Positions 60,549 through 64,000 of a stretch of DNA of 64,000 nt are shown piece by piece. Below the pieces are notes generated by a model. It worked only from the letters and a program-made list of their open reading frames with translations. It had not been told where the DNA came from and did not search any database. This stretch comes from Angiostrongylus vasorum (lineage: Eukaryota; Nematoda; Chromadorea; Rhabditida; Metastrongylidae). Position numbers and translations under genes: made by a program. The DNA lies in the NCBI GenBank assembly GCA_018806985.1, contig JADANN010000437.1, positions 1,142,501 through 1,206,500 of the forward strand, written 5' to 3'. Every line of letters starts with the position of its first letter. Position 1 is the stretch's first letter.

Positions 60549-62126
60549 CTGCAAAGCACTGTTTCTTAAATATTTCGTCACTCGATGATCAGCTTAAAGC
60601 CAGATTCATCTTTTTACAGGATCCAGCTCACTCTATGGGAATACTCCACATAATTTAATACTATCGTCTTTAGACAGTGAATCTATTGACTGCAATTAGA
60701 CGACTATTCAAAAAAGTTGGCAGAAATTCACGTGATACGTTATCGGAATTGCATAGGCTGCACGGCCAAGCTTTGGGTTATTCAACTATGAGCTGGTTCG
60801 CTATCTAGTGAGAGAAAATGCTTGGGTAGGAAAACCAATACGATTACTTTCGTCAGTTGGAGGTCCAGGCTTCGGTGTTGACGGAGATGGTTTATTGCCG
60901 TCTTTTTCTGGTTTTACACTTCCACCATTACACTGGGAACAGCTGTATATTCTGCAAACTTTTTTCATAGTCGTTTGCTGAGGCGTCATTTTGCCGGCCA
61001 ATGACATCCTGAAATCGTCACATTTCATCAATAGACGACAAAGAACAGGACATTGAAAGATAATCTTATAGAACAACGTTATACCAAGTGATTTTGACTT
61101 GGCGTACAGCCTTCTGAAAAGTGCGAAACGCTTAGAGAAAAAAAGTAAGGGGATTATCTGTTAGAAATGAACATCGCGATGAAGTGGTTGAAAAAACTAC
61201 TGACTACAATCACTTTACGGTAGTAATGAGTTCAGAAAATTTGAAGTATTTCAGTACCATGTACTTCCTATCCCGAGTCGCCATGGTGATCGTACCCGGA
61301 ATTGCAAACGCTGTCTTTGGGTAGTGCATCACCGACCTATAGTCGTAAGGCATATCGTACACTGTCGATTCACTTTGTGGAATCTTCTCGAATTGACTTT
61401 CGTAACCTAGACAAAATGCCTGAGCCATACAAGAAAGGGTGTTAGAGGTGTTGTGTATTACGGTTCAGTGGTCCTCCAGAATCTCTCTGACGGATTCTTG
61501 TTCCACTGCATCAACAATTAAACTCTTCATCTTGTCTTAAACGTGCATAACTATATAAGTGTAAAATATACATGTTATGGTACTTTTAACTTTCTAAATG
61601 GCTCTAAATGGAAAAACAGTGCAAGGGACCAATGTTTCTTGTTCGTCAACACTGGAGACTTCATCGCTTTCTACTCATTTGATGTGAGAGGCAAATGGTT
61701 TCATTCTAACTATTGAGGATCACCAGAGACAAAAAAACAATGGAAGGGGAAATTGAGTAGCCAATGCTCGATAGCTCACGCGGGATAAAGTTGGTTTCTT
61801 AGAATACGCTAATGAATCAGCTCTACTTCTCGCGTGTAGAGATTATTTAAGTTTTCACATTCTTGCTTAAAAATTAGTGAAACTGCCGTGCTGATGCAAG
61901 ATCTTAGTTGCAAAAATCACTGAAACAAAAGCAAGTGACTTATGCAAATTGAACGACATTGTAAAAAAAGACTAAACAAAATTTTCTACGGCATTCGTAT
62001 GAATAACCTCGTTTAATGTTGCGATGAAGCACTTGGATATACTTGTCTCTGTCGTATCGCATATGCTCATGCCATAGTCCGGCAACATGTAATAGTTCGT
62101 GTAGAACGATGTCGACTTTTAGACAT
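60439..62126 (-). CDS. Astacin metalloprotease gene D, 3' half
   Basis: Minus-strand exons: 62008-62126 zinc site, 61258-61406 Met-turn, 60848-61008 linker and 60439-60548 ShKT (stop TAA). Zinc and Met-turn exons are intact and in phase; the joined segment has the normal astacin spacing between HEH and SVMHY. The linker exon has one A too many in GAAAAAAG and shifts the frame; after the shift, phase to ShKT is correct. 5' exons were not found up to 64000. A SINE-A ends about 22 bases upstream of the zinc exon. Confidence 0.78.
60848..61008 (-). CDS. Gene D linker exon, A-run shift
   Basis: DVIGRQNDASANDYEK, then after the extra A VCRIYSCSQCNGGSVKPEK. The proline-rich linker PSPSTPKPGPP replaces the acidic linker of gene A. 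Confidence 0.72.
61258..61406 (-). CDS. Gene D Met-turn exon
   Basis: YESQFEKIPQSESTVYDMP, YDYRSVMHYPKTAFAIPG. 149 bp; acceptor TTTGTCTAG, donor ATG|GTACTG. Confidence 0.88.
62008..62126 (-). CDS. Gene D zinc-site exon
   Basis: CLKVDIVLHELLHVAGLWH then [18 protein letters not shown]. Zinc motif complete. The acceptor TTTTCTAG is preceded by the T-rich end of a SINE-A; the bases coding QLF in the other copies are missing. Confidence 0.85.
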
Positions 62127-62147
62127 CTAGAAAAGTAAAAAAAAGGA

Positions 62148-62430
62148 TAAATAAAAGTATAAAGCTCTCGGCGTTAATCAATCCCTTAGGGATGTGCCAT
62201 GCATTTAACTTCATTCAGCATTGTTTTGAGATGATTAAATGCACATCTGGCCTTTATAAAGACTCGCGGTAGCACACCGATGTATCAAGCTAGTGTTGCT
62301 GTCCTCCCAGACAAGTCTGGCACCAATTTGCCGAGCCCGGAAGGATGGAAGGCTTGGTGAGTCGTGGGCGTAGGGATCGATCCCATGGATGCGTCGCGAG
62401 GCGCCTCCGACCACTGCGCCACACGCGCCC
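62148..62430 (-). repeat. SINE-A copy at the gene D 3' splice site
   Basis: Same strand as gene D, head at the right (GGGCGCGTGTGGCGCAGTGG on minus). Its T-rich end supplies the pyrimidine tract before TTTTCTAG. Confidence 0.85.
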
Positions 62431-63040
62431 TGGTCAAAAGCAAATAGTGAACGTAAAATACCTTGTCAAAAGTTCTTGCAATTATGAACTGCAATGTTGC
62501 ATGTTGATCTTCAGAAACATTTCGTGACAGTCTAACACAGCATGGCGCCTCTGTCACAATAATGACAAGGCATGCAAGAATGCTTGACTGGAGTCTGTGA
62601 AATTATTAAGAATGCATACGAATGCGGACGGTACCATCTGGTTTCCCATTGGATTTTTGCATTTCGGCAATTCTGCCTTGGAAACGAGGCGGTTACTTGT
62701 CCTTTCGCTTAAATACTACTGGCTCCTGTGTTGTTTAATAAATGTGGCTGAGGCAAATAATTAGCAAATCTACACATGAAAAAAAATAATCTCTTTCCCT
62801 CTTGATATCCGCATCACTTTGCTTCACCACTGCATGTCATCAGACAGCTGCCAATGTCCAAGCTCTCAAGCACTATGATAGCTTTATATATGTGACGGTC
62901 GTTTCTGTTGATTTAAGCTGCGAACCGTGAGTTTCAGTTTGGCGGACAAGCCAATAATCAAAAAAGCTGTTCTTATTGGATCGGCCACAGAGTGTTTGAA
63001 AATCTCTAAAAAAGTTGACTATTCAGGATAATGGTCTAGA
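62431..63040. other. No gene recognised
   Basis: Where upstream exons of gene D would be expected, I find no astacin motif. Confidence 0.35.
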
Positions 63041-63044
63041 CTTT

Positions 63045-63390
63045 CGTATGTCGAACAGCGGTCTGCTGCTAGTCTCCGTGCTGAGCAGGCCTTCCATCTC
63101 TCCGATCTAGGAAAATCGGTGTCACACTTCTCTGGGAACGGTCCACCACCTGAAATCCAAATGGAAACACTCTAGCCTCCCTGTCCCAAAAGTCTAAGAA
63201 GAATCGACTCGACCAGCATCCAGCGACATTCACAAAGAAGGCAATCCTCGAGGAGCAGCCAATTTCACCCATGGAAAGTTCCAAGACCTTCGAAGAGGGT
63301 GACAAGGAAATAAAGCGAATACGAGAAGTGCGGGGGGCTCATAATAAATGTGAAGACGGGTGTTTTGTGATATAAAGTGAAATAGAAAGG
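63045..63390 (+). repeat. SINE-B copy, decayed head
   Basis: GATCTAGGAAAATCGGTGTC, GAATCGACTCGACCAGCATC, AAAGTTCCAAGACCTTCG. Confidence 0.65.
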
Positions 63391-63427
63391 AAATTGTAGC
63401 ATTATGGAGTGGATCTGGTAACATTTT

Positions 63428-63790
63428 ATGTACAGTCTCAAGTGTCGAAGGAGCTTTCTTCTATTGGTAGCCTTAATCACTAGTCAACTGTCCTCTAGGG
63501 AGCTGACACAAAGTGACTTATTGGCAAGCCATATAAATAAGCTTGAAATCTTAGTACGATTTTATAACCCTGTTATAAAGCTTGCAAATGTCGCACGAGA
63601 AAAAAAATGGAATGAAACAACCAACGTGCTCCTATCGTTCGATTCAAGCATCAATACGCTTGCTCCTCTCTGACGACCAACACTGGTGTAACATCTGAAA
63701 CGGACTTGAAATTGCAAGCTCTGAAGAAGCCGAAATCCACCAAAACGTAGGCTTTTGTTAATAAAGACTCTAATAACAATTTATGAGGAC
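63428..63790 (+). mobile_element. PLE-like 3' remnant with mutated hammerhead
   Basis: An 81-codon frame (63428-63673) partly shared with 37640-37760, then HHR14. The 3' part lacks the usual tail block. Confidence 0.45.
63717..63755 (+). ncRNA. Degenerate hammerhead motif HHR14
   Basis: AGCT, CTGAAGA, A, GCCGAAATCCACC, AAAACGTAGGC. The second core strand has lost its G. Probably inactive. Confidence 0.45.
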
Positions 63791-64000
63791 TTACCAAGAA
63801 GACACTGGAACGGATCAGTTAGAAACTCTCACTTTGAATGATCTACAAGACCAACAGACTTTCTTTTTTTACACTTTTTTCCTGCACTGCTCCCTTGATT
63901 ATTTTTTATGGTCCGGACCATAAGAACATTTGCCAAACTGGGTAACGGATAGATAAAAAGGCAATAAAGGGTAAAATAGGGTCCAAGAGTTCTTCGTCAT

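Overview
The window looks like repeat-rich intergenic and intronic DNA from a strongylid (hookworm-like) clade V nematode. The host genes are split into small exons with TTTCAG/TTTTAG acceptors. They encode nematode astacin metalloproteases (signal peptide, prodomain, zinc site HExxHxxGxxHEH, SxMHY Met-turn, proline/acidic linker, C-terminal ShKT domain). The rest is mostly RTE-type non-LTR retrotransposons, Penelope-like elements (PLEs) and tRNA-headed SINEs. The organism call is inference from these families. I see no bacterial features, CRISPR arrays or real tRNA genes.

Astacin family: five copies or part-copies are visible. Gene A (+, 19-4680, 5' end outside the window), gene B (-, 11633-19859), gene C (-, 35967-43750), gene D (-, 60439-62126, 5' exons not found) and the 5' piece E (+, 54893-55231). 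Exon lengths and splice phases agree between copies: 66 bp prodomain, 116 bp mature N-terminus, 124 bp central, 135 bp zinc-site, 149 bp Met-turn. This supports the models strongly. A and B carry clear disabling lesions. C and D are better kept, but each has one extra A in the linker exon that changes the frame.

Layout. Positions 1 to about 16.2 kb form one large, diverged palindrome centred near 9.2 kb; genes A and B sit convergently in its two arms. From 16.2 to 20 kb is the 5' half of gene B. From 21.7 to 26 kb is a direct duplication carrying PLE endonuclease remnants. 27.3-28.1 kb is an inverted copy of the palindrome centre. 28.4-31.2 kb is the best RTE copy (-). 32.4-34.7 kb is a second RTE copy with nested insertions. 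36-43.8 kb is gene C, interrupted by a third RTE copy. 46-50.1 kb holds two more RTE copies. 50.6-54.1 kb is a cluster of PLE reverse-transcriptase and endonuclease pieces. 54-60 kb is dense in SINEs. 60.4-62.1 kb is gene D.

The most interesting signal is a set of 15 short motifs on both strands with the core of a minimal type I hammerhead ribozyme (CTGANGA, stem II, GAAA, palindromic ACGT in place of stem III, then C or T and a stem I strand complementary to the 5' side). In several copies the motif lies about 180-250 bases downstream of the PLE GIY-YIG endonuclease C-terminus (DEC..ITRDL.PY). In many it is followed by a CTCGYGTNAGCT block and, further on, a CCRAGGTTWATARAAAG block. One copy lies in the sense strand of an astacin intron in both palindrome arms; in one arm it is intact and in the other it has lost exactly the four ACGT bases.
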